In this document: positions 11,855 through 22,473 of the stretch, piece by piece | Layout: each line of letters starts with the position of its first letter | Numbering within the stretch: the first letter of the stretch is position 1 | Origin: Desarmillaria ectypa | Taxonomy: Eukaryota; Basidiomycota; Agaricomycetes; Agaricales; Physalacriaceae | NCBI GenBank assembly: GCA_030407005.1 | Contig: JAUDYN010000003.1 | Span: 2,418,001 to 2,482,000 of the forward strand | Length of the DNA stretch: 64,000 nt | Reading direction: 5' to 3' | Program-made: the position numbers and the translations under genes | Notes under the pieces: model-generated | Database searches by the model: none | What the model saw: only the letters and a program-made list of their open reading frames with translations | What the model was told of the DNA's origin: nothing

Positions 11855-14116
11855 TCACTTCGAACCTGCTTCTTTTAGGTCCACAGGAAGCCTTGCCCAA
11901 ACTTGAGGCAAATGACGTTCTATGCGTAGCATTACCTCTTTTGCTAAACCACTCTTCTCTGTGAAATCAAGCAGCACTCGAACTGTCGTCTCGTCAGGTT
12001 GCACGTCCCTCCAGCTCATCTCTAAACACACAGTCTTCACCGCTTCATTGATTTGGTTCGTGCGACACAGACATTCGATCCATGAGTCCCAGTTCTTCTT
12101 GGTGAAAGCATAGCCCCCTTCATTTAATCGCGTGTAAACATTTCTCGCTGCAGAAAGGTCGTGAGACAGACCGCACGAGCCTAATACGATATTGACACTC
12201 TTGTGATCATACTTTCCTGAGAGGAAAATCTGCTCCCAAACACGGTATACGTCGTGATGCCGCTGAACACGCCGGTACGTGTCCATGAGTAGGTTCCACA
12301 ACGGAGCCTCCGGGGAGAATGATTCGAGAACGAGGAGGTCATGTATACGGCGGACAGTGTCGCAATATCTGTCAACAAACTCGGAGGAGGAGCTTTGTTC
12401 CTCCATCCGGAGGGCGATTTCGTTGAAATGACCCAACAACATGGTGTAAACGGATGGGTTTATGCACTGTCCAGAGCGTTTCATATCGCCAACAATTGTA
12501 AAGACTTTTTCGAGCGATGGCACGTGCAATCCGTCGCGATGGGACAGGGCGCAGAATGCATCCATAACTTTGACGAAACCAAGACCCTGTACGGTGTGCT
12601 TCAGATCTTCATAGATTTCGTATGCCTCCACTTCATCGGAGGCATTCCGTATGCGAATTGAAATGACGTCTTGGCCCATGCCATTTAGAGAGATGTCCCT
12701 AGCGCTCATGTCTGCTAGGAGAATGTTGGCGATATCGAGGGCTTTCGTTGAATTGGAAATTAGGGAAAGACCGCTCAACATAGATTGATAGATAGCAACA
12801 TCAGGACCTATATTTTGAGCGGCTGAACTGCCGGGCTCGTTCGCAGCAGTGAGATCTTGGTATAGCGAAAAAGCTTCATCCAATGAATCTTCCGTGCCGA
12901 CTAAACAAAACGCTCTGATCAACGGGCCCAAAACAGACAAGGTAGGGGTAATCCCAGCTTCTCTGCTGTCCTTGTAAATGGACAATGCGTGGGGCAATCT
13001 ACCTCGCCGAGCGTTTCTCGACGTAAGCATAGACCAATGGACGGCAGCCGCTTGGACCCCGGTCGCTTCTTGGGCTTTCATGAGATCCTCGGTAGTCGTG
13101 GATCCTCGCAACAGAGCTTTCAGAATATCTGCGGTTCCCACCGCTCCTTCTTTCTGTAGGTCTCTGAACAATGCCAGAGCACCGTTTACACCTGTTCGGT
13201 ATGACTCTTTCGACAAACTGTCCAACCACCTTGCATCCCTGATTTGGTCGGGGGTGATTAGAGTCGTCGGAACAGACTTTCTATAGGTCTGCAAAATCTG
13301 GTCGGCAAGTTTCATCAACCCCCGATCTGCGTATGCTTCGTACAGAAGGTCTGCAATCTGCTGACTTAGAGGCAAGTAGTCTTCGCTCATCTCCTGAATC
13401 AACGTCTCGAAAATCGTGGGAGGGAGCACCAGATTAGGTTTCGACCAGAGGTACCGTATGAGAATTGCATAGGTGTCATGGGTTGGCTGGCAGCTAGTGT
13501 CACGCATGGCTTTGAGCACCGATTTCATGAATTTGAGGGAGACCTGGGGAGAGGTCGATGTGATACACGACTCGAGAAGTAGATGGTATTGGTCGACAGT
13601 GGCTTGCAACTGACCAGGCTTTGTCGACATGGTTTTTAGCCATAGAAGCGCGCTGAACATGTTTCCATTTTTTACGAGACCGCGTATAATGGTGGTGTGG
13701 ATTTCAGGGGATGGATCCAGGAGGAAAACGATAGGAAGGTCCTTCAGAATTTGTTCTATACACCTCAGGTCGGATCCCTGCCCCGACATTGCAAGAGCTT
13801 CGACCATAATATGAAGATGTTCAACGTATGTCGCAGGTGCTTTTATGATGGTAGTTTTGGGATTATTGGACAAGGACCACTTCACCTGGGACGCTACGCT
13901 AGGGTAATAGGCGAGAATATCGTCGCGTTTGTTTCGCGACTTCTTCAATGACCTAGCAAACCCTTCAATCTGGTCCTTCGCAAAGTCATCGTGTGCCTGC
14001 TTGTATGCGGAATCGGTGGCGTCACTATGGGCGAATCTCCGTCCAGTCCAGTGTTGTCTCGGAACGTGAACCCGGACAACGCCTCCAGTTCGAAGCAAAG
14101 AGGTGCGCAGGGACAT
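11855..14116 (-). CDS. Mitochondrial pentatricopeptide-repeat (PPR) protein
   Basis: Single uninterrupted frame of 753 residues. The N-terminus is Arg-rich and lacks acidic residues for about 30 positions (MSLRTSLLRTGGVVRVHVPR), as in a mitochondrial targeting peptide. The rest is almost wholly helical and built from about 35-residue units with PPR-like spacing, for example YHLLLESCITSTSPQVSLKF, DTYAILIRYLWSKPNLVLPP, VYTMLLGHFNEI and VLLDFTEKSGLA. PPR proteins bind organellar RNA and act in its processing, stability or translation; the target cannot be read from the sequence. It converges on GCV2 with about 150 bp between stop codons and is divergent from SEC61 gamma. Lack of introns contrasts with its neighbours. 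Confidence 0.85.
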   Translation of the reverse strand: MSLRTSLLRTGGVVRVHVPRQHWTGRRFAHSDATDSAYKQAHDDFAKDQIEGFARSLKKSRNKRDDILAYYPSVASQVKWSLSNNPKTTIIKAPATYVEHLHIMVEALAMSGQGSDLRCIEQILKDLPIVFLLDPSPEIHTTIIRGLVKNGNMFSALLWLKTMSTKPGQLQATVDQYHLLLESCITSTSPQVSLKFMKSVLKAMRDTSCQPTHDTYAILIRYLWSKPNLVLPPTIFETLIQEMSEDYLPLSQQIADLLYEAYADRGLMKLADQILQTYRKSVPTTLITPDQIRDARWLDSLSKESYRTGVNGALALFRDLQKEGAVGTADILKALLRGSTTTEDLMKAQEATGVQAAAVHWSMLTSRNARRGRLPHALSIYKDSREAGITPTLSVLGPLIRAFCLVGTEDSLDEAFSLYQDLTAANEPGSSAAQNIGPDVAIYQSMLSGLSLISNSTKALDIANILLADMSARDISLNGMGQDVISIRIRNASDEVEAYEIYEDLKHTVQGLGFVKVMDAFCALSHRDGLHVPSLEKVFTIVGDMKRSGQCINPSVYTMLLGHFNEIALRMEEQSSSSEFVDRYCDTVRRIHDLLVLESFSPEAPLWNLLMDTYRRVQRHHDVYRVWEQIFLSGKYDHKSVNIVLGSCGLSHDLSAARNVYTRLNEGGYAFTKKNWDSWIECLCRTNQINEAVKTVCLEMSWRDVQPDETTVRVLLDFTEKSGLAKEVMLRIERHLPQVWARLPVDLKEAGSK

Positions 14117-14332
14117 TCATGCGGGATATAGACAGCCTAGATAAAGGTGTCATGGTCACCATCCTGCTCAAGGAGTTCAACGAAGTGATGTCGCACCGTG
14201 GACACTGACTGAGGTCGACAATTCGAGTTCGCAGAGTTGACACCAAAAAGGGAACGCGTGAGAAAATGTACCTCATTCCTCCACATCATCTTCTGATCGC
14301 TCATTTCACTGCCTCTTACCACCACCACCGTC

Positions 14333-14754
14333 ATGTCTGAAAAACTACGGGAATTCATAGAAATACCTCAGCAATTTGCTCGTGATGGGAACCAGGTGCG
14401 CTCTCTGCTACATATGTGATTTTCTTGTGTTCATCCTGAAATAGTTCCTTACACGTTGCACAAAACCTTCGTCGAAAGGTCAGTTCGTTACTTAACCCCC
14501 CCAGAAGTCCCGTCCTCTCCTCAACTCCTTTTGCTTAGAATTCGTTCAAATTTGCCGTGCTGTTGCTGTTGGCTTTGCTGTCATGGGATTCATCGGGTAC
14601 TTTGTCAAGCTCATTCATATCCCAATGTGCGTTGCCTTTCCCAAGGGGCCTGTTCTCCCTACTTACAAAATTTTTAGCAACAATATTCTTGTGTATGTTC
14701 ACTGCATCTTACTTTTTATATGCACTGACCGCATTCTGCAGCGGAGGTGCTTAA
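14333..14754 (+). CDS. SSS1: Sec61 gamma subunit (SSS1-like), ER translocon
   Basis: Tail-anchored small subunit of the Sec61 protein channel in the ER membrane. Joined exons read [70 protein letters not shown], about 70 residues, the usual length. The C-terminal half is the single membrane helix and ends in the family-typical IPINNILV. Four short introns interrupt this tiny gene (after 14395, about 14479, about 14627 and about 14692). Start ATG at 14333; stop TAA at 14754. Divergent promoter of about 215 bp shared with the PPR gene. Confidence 0.93.
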
Positions 14755-14874
14755 TTCTCGTTCTATTACGGTTTCTTCCCTATATCAGACTTTCGAATGA
14801 AGGACGGAATTGTGTGGTCAGAAAGCTCAATGGTATTCTCCTTTCGCTTCAGATATCATATGCTGGCATAAGAT

Positions 14875-16435
14875 TATACACTTTCTAGCGGTAATACAGG
14901 TACAGAAGAATTACAGGTAGGACTGTGAATCTGTGTAAGGCGGAGATCACTAGATCCAAAGCTTAAAAGATTTTGGGAGGAAGTGTTCGCTGGCGGTTGT
15001 GGTCTCCAGAAACACCAAGCTCGGAAAAAGTCCTATGGCGACATTTAGATCGGTATCTAAATTTCAAATGGATACACAGACATACAGCTTGAGATCCGAA
15101 GACCACCACGGCGGTAAGGGGAACTGAGAGGACATTAGGAGATAAAAATGAAGCATGCTGTCCGCTTACTGGATGCCTGAATCATGTATGGCCAGTGAGC
15201 GTGGAAATTAGACAAGAAGGATACTGCTACACTGTTGACGAGTTTTCCGATCAACCGTGGGATTGATGTTAAGTGACACATACTGACCTGAATACAACGA
15301 TGGAATATACATTGAATAGAAGCACCCGTAACAAGAGGGACAGCGATGTTCTCCGAGACGCTAACGGAAACACTCTTGATATATGTGCCCACATCTTGCA
15401 GTATCTCACGACCAGAGTCACTTGTTACACGATGGATTAGTCAATGATAAGTCTGTCTTCTTCAACGCCCACCTTCAAGTGCAACCAGCACTGCCATCAC
15501 TGTGACACAGAAAGTCGGAACGACGTACTGACTACTGCTTGACGCTGAGATTTTCGCCTTCACGAATAGATATAAACGTACAAGCCCACATTACGCAGTG
15601 AACAATAAAGATCATTGGGAGTGTAGATGCGCTCGGGGTAAAGTTTTCCAAGCTTCATCGGCGATTCTTGTTGTCAATTTCTGCGGTTCCTAAGGGGGGA
15701 AAGAACCCACAATACCAGCCATCAATGCGAACACGAGAAACACGAGATAAGGTAGCACCAGAAACTAATGCGAGTCAGGAGGCGCTCTGAGTAAAGAGTA
15801 TGCACGCTTACGATCTTGACGCTATGTGGCCGTTTAGTCGTGTTACTCGAGGAGGGCTCTTGGAATGTTTGCCAGATCTAAGAAAATCATCATCAACAGT
15901 CAGAGCGGCAGGATGACATACGACTGAAGAAGCTACGCGCCTGGATGACAACTAAAAGTCCTGCCACAGCCGACCTACCGACGCTAGTTGTTACGCGTTC
16001 AATGTGCATCGAAAAGAAGTAACTCACATAGACGGTGCTCCATGTACCATAGCAGTTTGGACCAGACACACCTTGCTGGGTAAAGCGGTTGCATCGACTT
16101 GCCCACTGTATAATCTATGTGGTACTCATGAGACGGCGCAGGAGGAAGAGACCAGGATTCAGAGGGTAGCTCACAGTATGCAATATGATATAGAGTAGAC
16201 GACAAAAGTAATCCAGAGATTGACTAGTGTAGGATGGCGGACGACGCTTTTGGAGACAGCCCAAGTGAGAACGAGAATGGGAAGACCGACTTGACCCCCC
16301 GCAATGTGAAGGGCGATGAAAGCCTGCCTCAAGCTTGCGTCGCTGCTGCTAATCTCTGCATTAACCGCGTCAATAATGATGGTCGAGATGGCAAAAAAGG
16401 ATGGACCTACTTTGAGACTCCACCGAAGCACTCAT
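14875..16435 (-). CDS. Seven-helix membrane protein of an agaricomycete-specific type
   Basis: Intron-rich gene that no long open frame reveals; I rebuilt it by splicing about ten small exons. It starts MSASVESQK (ATG at 16435), then helices in order: [102 protein letters not shown] with [42 protein letters not shown]-terminal [13 protein letters not shown] tail ends at TAA 14875. The topology is GPCR-like, but none of the STE3 or STE2 pheromone-receptor hallmarks are visible, so I do not call it a receptor. One intron (15878-15940) must use a GC donor to keep frame. Ligand and role unknown. Confidence 0.72.
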
Positions 16436-16740
16436 TTACTTCACTGGAGGCTCCGAACACTCTCTACGGTGTGAGGTGTAGTCATCAGTAGGCGAAGTTT
16501 CAGGAAAATAACACCAGCCATCTGTTAGATATATGCGATGCCTTGTATCATTTGTAGATGGTAAATTGGCAGGAAAATGTTCACGTCACATACGTAAGAT
16601 GATGAATAATCTGGGCCTGATCAACATAGTGTTGATGCAGAGCGCTCTACACAAGTGTAGTTCTCGGCGTGGTGGTAAATCAAAGACATTCATTGCAACT
16701 AGTGCTTCAAACTTCCAGCTACGATAACACGGCTACCTAA
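16436..16740. other. Gap between seven-helix gene and COG1
   Basis: About 300 bp between two genes on the minus strand. Nothing recognisable; presumably 3' UTR of COG1 and promoter of the membrane-protein gene. Confidence 0.45.
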
Positions 16741-19700
16741 TCATCCTACTAAGAGCAGACCGAAACGAGATGATGGTTTCGCTACATCTATCGCAGGCTG
16801 GAAGGGATGATCTAAAAGCGGTGCTCCAAACGGAAGGAATGCTGCGAGCTTGTCGTTGCTGTGCGACAATGATGATGGACTGTTCCTCAGAAGAATGCCA
16901 AATAGGACCTGAGTCCGAGCAACATAATCAGAAACAGTGCGCTCGATGTCTTCTTGATCTGGTAACATTTGTCCGTCGGGAATCTACAGGTAACAGTAAA
17001 TTGAGTCATGGAACAAGAAAAGATAGGGAGATGAGCTGCCACCTTCTCGCGGATATGAACAGCCTTCTCATCCAGGAATTGGCGAACATCTGTCCAGTCG
17101 CTTCCCGACCTCATGTCGATCAGTTTCTGTAGAAATGAGAGATCATACAATGTTTGGATGCTGTCGGCGTCAAAACGATTCCGGAGGAACTGCTCAATGA
17201 ATGTTTGAAGGGTCTGGTCTACAAGATTGCTTTGACGCCTTAGGTCGCGAGAGATTCCTAATTCTTGTATTGCATGCGTCAATGAAAGCAAAGCGCCCAT
17301 CAGATCTGGGGACGGAACAGTTGACACGGGAGAGGCTAGGATCCGACGTCATGAGCTTCGTACTTCGAAAAAAAAGGAAAAAAACCGTCATACAAAGGAG
17401 TACAGGAAGGAGTACCGGATGCCGGTGGGTAGATACTATGTTCGAAATGGTATAAGAGCGCCAACGGTCAGCGATATCGTCGCGGCACAACTTCGCCTGT
17501 TCACGAAAATCTGAAGGCCGCATGACATTGAGACAAGATCATCCTAGAAATGATAGAGCCAACCTTTCTCCACACCGACATCAGCAGATATGTCGGTGAC
17601 AAAGCTTGAGTAAGTGGCGAGCTCATCTGCAAGCTGGCCGACAAATACAAGTCCGGCAATATCTGACCCCCGAAGAAGATTAACTTTTGAGTTGCGCGAC
17701 AGAAATTTAAGGACAGAAACTAACTTGATCTGTCAATAGTGCTCTCCGATGCGCTGTTAAGAGCGTCAACTACACTGGAACACAAGATAGCAGCTTGTGG
17801 TTCATAATCGTTCCGAAGGCGGGTAACCAAAGCACTAGCCAAGTGGTCAAGACTAGAACATACGAACTAGACAAAAGGACCGACTTTGAATTGTCCCCGG
17901 TCAATACTTGAGATAGGTCATGCTGGATAGACCGCGCGCAGCTTTCAAGAACCTGGAGCAGGTCATCCAACAGTGTGGTCCTACCCAAAAGCTGCTTTCG
18001 TAGTGTGCTCTTATACTTCTGGAATGAAGCATCCATGGGTCCCAAGGAAGCCGTGGGCAAAGGTGGCGTTTGAAACAGATTGTCTGTTGTGTATAAAAGA
18101 AAACTTGAGATCGTGGGTTGAGAAGATAGATCCATGCGTACCTATCCGCACATCTGTATTTTCACAAAACGATAGTACTGCTGCCGAAAGAGATGTGCCG
18201 AAGGATGCTTGGGTACTGATTAAGGAGTTTTTCCAAATTTCCGCAATTCGTCTCCGGCACACATCATCAAAAATGAGATTTGTGTCTTCCATCTCCTGCT
18301 CTTTCAAACCTGAGGATGAATATATCCATTTGCGAACTGTAGATCGTATACTCCAGACATCCTTGACGGCCGAAACATCTAGAAACCAACGATCAAGAGC
18401 GCCCTGAAGAATTTGTGCCGACTTCTTGAACCACTCGTCAACTTTCTGAATAAGATGTGAAGAGGAAACGCGCGATGACGATGAATCGAGATCGACGTAA
18501 GGCTTATAAGACTTCAAATTCTGGGGAAGAAGCATGAAGTGGGCGGATGATGGTAAGGTCATCAGCAAAGCCTGTGTCGTTAACTGAAGTTCTGCGGGAA
18601 GTGCATTTTGGGCGGGAGGCAGTGCAAAGTCAGACTGTATGTGTTCCATTGCAGATGCTACCATGGACTTCTTGGAGTTCCTGTCTTCAAAGACATCTCT
18701 GGCTGTTTTGACGGTCAAGGCAACGGTGTCTAACGCTACCTGAGCTGCATCCTTAATTTGCTTGACAGTGTGTTTAGGTTTAACCGTGCTCTTTTCAGGA
18801 GCGTATCCGTTCGCCCTGTCGGAAGAGGGCGAGACCGAAGGTTTACTTTGGCCCCACGATATGGCCGTATGAAGTGATTTAGACCGTTGTTCCAAAAAAA
18901 CAGACAGTGTCTCTGTAAGCGGACGCGAATCCAACAAATGCAAAGTGAGCAAGGTGGCGCACGTGTCCTACAAACAACTCAGATATGAAAAGTTGAGATA
19001 TGGAACCAAGGAGGATACATACGAAAGAAGATGTGTTATATTCTCGCAAAGATATCGTGGCCTTGTGCACAATCTGCGAACGGAACTGAGATATCGCATC
19101 CCATTGTCGTTGTATGAGAGGGAATTGGTCCTAAAGAGGTGGAACTTGAGCGTAGAAAATAGGTCCGGTACGCAGAACGTACCAGTGCATCCAATCCTTG
19201 ACTAGTCCAAGTATCTTCCTCTTGTTGGTCGTGTTGTATCAATGCACGGTGCACAACGCGCGAAAGAAGTAGCAACCATGCAGCAGTGAAATATTTCTTC
19301 CTCTCGATAAGTCTCCACAGGTGCTCTGGTGCGTCTAACAGCAGTTTTATGTGCGCAGAAAGTAACTGCAACGTGTACAAGTGGGTGTCTGAAAAATCCT
19401 GAGTCGCGTGTAGATCCAAGTTGCGTATGAAGTACCTTGCATTCCACTCACAGATGTCTTTCGTGGAAGCGGGGGCTCTTGCTGGGCCAGAATGGCACTC
19501 TTCGTCTCGTCCAGGGCCTCAATTACACGTTTGGACGAGCGGGCTATCGAAACGATGGAGGAGGAAGCTTGCAAAAGGTCGCGATACCGTTCTCTGTACT
19601 TTCAGTTACAGCCCATAAGACGCGACTGATACAAAAGCACGTACCCAACCATTAACCGCAGTTCCTCCTGCTTGGCGTCAGCATCGGCTCTAGGAAGTTC

Positions 19701-19983
19701 ATCTCAAATGCACACATGTTCGAGAAACAAAATTGACAGGTAGTAGATACCTCAGCTGTTGCCGGACGAATATCACCTCGGAAATGGTGTATTTTGTGAA
19801 CAGTTCATCGGGATCCAACTCGTCAGCCGGAGGTAGCTTGGATAGAGAGAGCTTCTTAGATGATCTAGAGGATCCCCCACGGCTCATAGAGGGAGGTATC
19901 GCATTAGGAACATGCTCGTTAGCTACTGATGCTGACGAGCTACTGGCAGAAGGGACAGAGGGCCTTCGAGACATGGTGGCCAT
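16741..19983 (-). CDS. COG1: Conserved oligomeric Golgi complex subunit 1 (COG1, Vps51-like N-terminus)
   Basis: Tethering-complex subunit for retrograde vesicles at the Golgi. Start ATG 19983 (MATMSRRPSV) with a good translation context. After a Ser-rich leader comes the family signature DPDELFTKYTISEVIFVRQQ, then after an intron KQEELRLMVGERYRDLLQAS and SSIVSIARSS, the conserved Vps51/COG1 N-terminal helix bundle. Further exons carry LHLLDSRPLTETLSVFLEQR, a Lys-rich linker, and the long helical body with IAEIWKNSLISTQASFGTSL. The C-terminus (VDQTLQTFIEQFLRNRFDAD, FLQKLIDMRSGSD) is all-helical and ends at 16741. Roughly ten introns. Internal exon borders between 17460 and 17900 are the least certain. 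No lesion identified. Confidence 0.85.
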
Positions 19984-20154
19984 GAAATGAATGTAATTTA
20001 CGTAAGTCGCGCCCTTGAACAACCGCTGGAGCCTTAGAAGAATGATTTTTTCATATGTCTTCATGAACATAAAATAGGTAAGACGTAGACAATAGACTAG
20101 CGTAAAAAAGTTTTGGAAGATGTACAGCGAGAGAGGAGGAATCCATTTAAAGCT

Positions 20155-21489
20155 CTATTGACTATCCGTTTGGCCCGCATCACCTATATCCAATTCCCCG
20201 ACACTCTTTTTGCCATTTGAATGGTCCTTTGACGAGGGTGAGGGCATAGCAACACCATCCCCTCGAGAGAGGGCAGCGGCCGGAGGAAGGCGAGGAGTCT
20301 GAAGTGCAACTCCGTTCGCAGATGTGGAACCGACTGGTGAGGTGTTCGCTAGCCTTTGATCAAGAGCCTTCAGGGCCATGGCACTGTGAGATATTGTGTT
20401 TAGTCAAACAATCACAGCCGGGAGAAAATACCATACCGTCTCCTCTCGGCTTCAGCTCTAGCACTCCCAGGCACTTGGCTATACAACCCGCTTTCCAGGT
20501 CTCCATGAGTTGTAGGTATAAGATGGAAACGGTTGGCCGTAGAAAACACGAAGTTTCCAAGTAAAGTAAGTGGGTAACTGTAATGAAATATTAGAAGCCA
20601 CTGGCGAAGACGGATAAGGGAGAATCGTACTGTAGGAATGGTGGAAACCAAGACACCAAGGAAAATGTTTCACTTCTATCACCGTATGTGTCAATCCCAC
20701 CGACAGTATCACTAGTATTCTTCTTGTAGAAGCGGAGGTACACCCAGCTGACATACCAACCAAACTGAATGATTATCCAGGGACATTGGAATCCGATGAT
20801 GGTCATAACGGTTGACAACGTCAGGTAAGCCATGGGGAGGTTCTGAAAACGACACATTAATAGTATTTTTGAGAAATCTGGCGATACCCCACCTTGACAC
20901 GGGTTCTAAGCACACCCATAACCTGAACCTGGTGCTCGGGTATCAACTGTGTGAATGCAACGAGGAGCGCAATTTGCAACGACATCTGGCCATGATATTC
21001 CATCCCATACCTACATTAATGTGAGCTTGACGCTAAAGTGTATGTTATTATACGCACAGAAAGAGGTCCGCGTTCTTCGTGGCAACGAACTCTATCCAGT
21101 TGAACGCAAAACCAATGATATTCGAGACTCCCACAGACACCACAATGAATTTGAGAGTCTCAATGCTTCCCCATAGTCGTTCAAGGTATTTCAAGGAGGC
21201 GGGCACGAAGATTATTGTAACCACAAACTAGGTTACGCTCAGTGATTCATCATACCGAAAAGAAGCTTCATACCTCATAAATGCTCGTCTCAACTAGAGC
21301 CGATGTTACGAATGTCCATGGATAAAAGATACTCGACCCCGGAATAAGAGTCAAATACGGCGTTGAACCGACATCCTTCCATCGCAGCCAGGCGTAAAAC
21401 AGGGAGAACATGACAGTCGCCGCAGTGAACGACCGCGTCACGATAGGAATTGATGAAATGAAGAGGAGAGGAGACAAAAGGACAACCAT
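20155..21489 (-). CDS. TMEM115-like (DUF1751) rhomboid-fold Golgi membrane protein
   Basis: Start ATG 21489 reads MVVLLSPLLFISSIPIVTRS, then YLTLIPGSSIFYPWTFVTSA, the signature start of TMEM115/DUF1751 proteins. After introns come LKYLERLWGSIETLKFIVVS, FVQ..ALQALIPEHQVQVMG-type segment, LPMAYLTLSTVMTIIGFQC, and SWVYLRFYKKNTSDTVGG with GDRSETFSLVSWFP, the last being a strong family motif. The C-terminal cytosolic tail (20155-20440) is Ser/Pro-rich and low complexity, ending GELDIGDAGQTDSQ. Five to six membrane helices. Family members act in Golgi-to-ER retrograde transport with the COG complex in animals, which makes the neighbouring COG1 gene suggestive but fungal gene order alone is weak evidence. 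Confidence 0.82.
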
Positions 21490-21681
21490 GGTGAACGGTA
21501 AATCAGCTCTCCACGGCCTATATGGATTCAGAGAATGGAGCGTCAGCAAGGACGATGGAGAGACGAGGCTTGGATGAGAGCAACGCAGGGAGCTGCAGGG
21601 CCGCGGAAGCCACGTGGGATCCCTTTTTGGGAACAGAAAAATGCTGGTGGGCCGTGGCGTTGCAACTTGAACTGGCACTTA
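21490..21681. promoter_or_regulatory. Divergent promoter, TMEM115-like / FAM32A-like
   Basis: 192 bp between the two start codons. No specific factor site is evident; the region must carry both promoters unless 5' UTRs overlap the opposite gene. Confidence 0.45.
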
Positions 21682-22230
21682 ATGTCAGAGTACAGCGCCC
21701 GCCCCGGTGGCTCGCTCAAACTCAAGGGCGGCGTCACAGATGGTGGCATCGTGAAAAAGTAAGTGACATATCCTTGTTGGCCAGCAGAAGCTAATGGGTC
21801 GCTCATAGGAAGAAGAAAAGGCCCAAGACTGAAAAGACTGAGTTGGACCGACTTGGCGAACGGGAATCTGTCAGGGAACGTTTTGTCCAGGAAGATGACA
21901 ATCCTGGTTCTGCCTCGGGCAGTGGCCGGAACTCTCCAGCAGTGATAGGGAGCAGTTCTCGCAAAACAGAGGCAGAACGACGATTTGAAAAGGTGCAAAG
22001 GGAGCGGGTACGTGTGTCTTTTGTTCTGAACGAGAATGCTGTTAAGAGCGCTGTTTTGTAGTTGGCCAAACGAGTCGGTAAGCTGGCGAATAAGACGCAC
22101 AAGGATCGCGTCAACGAGTTCAATTCCCACTTGGAGTCGCTTAGTGAACACCATGACATTCCGAAAGTATGAAATCATCATCTTTTCAGAATTGCTTACC
22201 TGACCCCAATTGCAGGTCGGGCCAGGATAA
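21682..22230 (+). CDS. FAM32A-like nuclear protein (DUF1754)
   Basis: Small basic protein. Exon 1 reads MSEYSARPGGSLKLKGG and ends in IVKK; exon 2 has the Lys-rich KKKRPKTEKTELD and ends RKTEAERRFEKVQRER; the next exon gives LAKRVGKLANKTHKDRVNEF and ESLSEHHDIPKVGPG, the near-invariant FAM32A C-terminus. Stop TAA 22230. In human spliceosomes FAM32A reaches the catalytic core and helps 3' splice-site docking with this C-terminal tail; the same role here is inferred from the conserved end. Three introns. Confidence 0.9.
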
Positions 22231-22473
22231 TATATCCTTGGTTTGTTTGTGCGCTTCTGCGACTTTTACGTGTGGTTGGGGGCGGTTTGTTGCGTATATG
22301 TACCATGCAGCGGTGGATATTTTGTAATATATTCGGAACTTTTGTGTCAGTAATGCAGTAGGGATAATAAAAAAGGGTAAAAGGGCATCGCGTGTGAGGG
22401 TGTGACAGTAACAGATCAAGTCGGTCTATTACCTCCTTTAACAACTACCACCACAACAGTCTGTCTTGCGGCG

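Noticed and set aside
14875..16435. Possible pheromone receptor (STE3) of a linked P/R locus
   Set aside because: Seven helices are present, but STE3 landmark sequences are not visible and no lipopeptide pheromone precursor with a CaaX end was found nearby.
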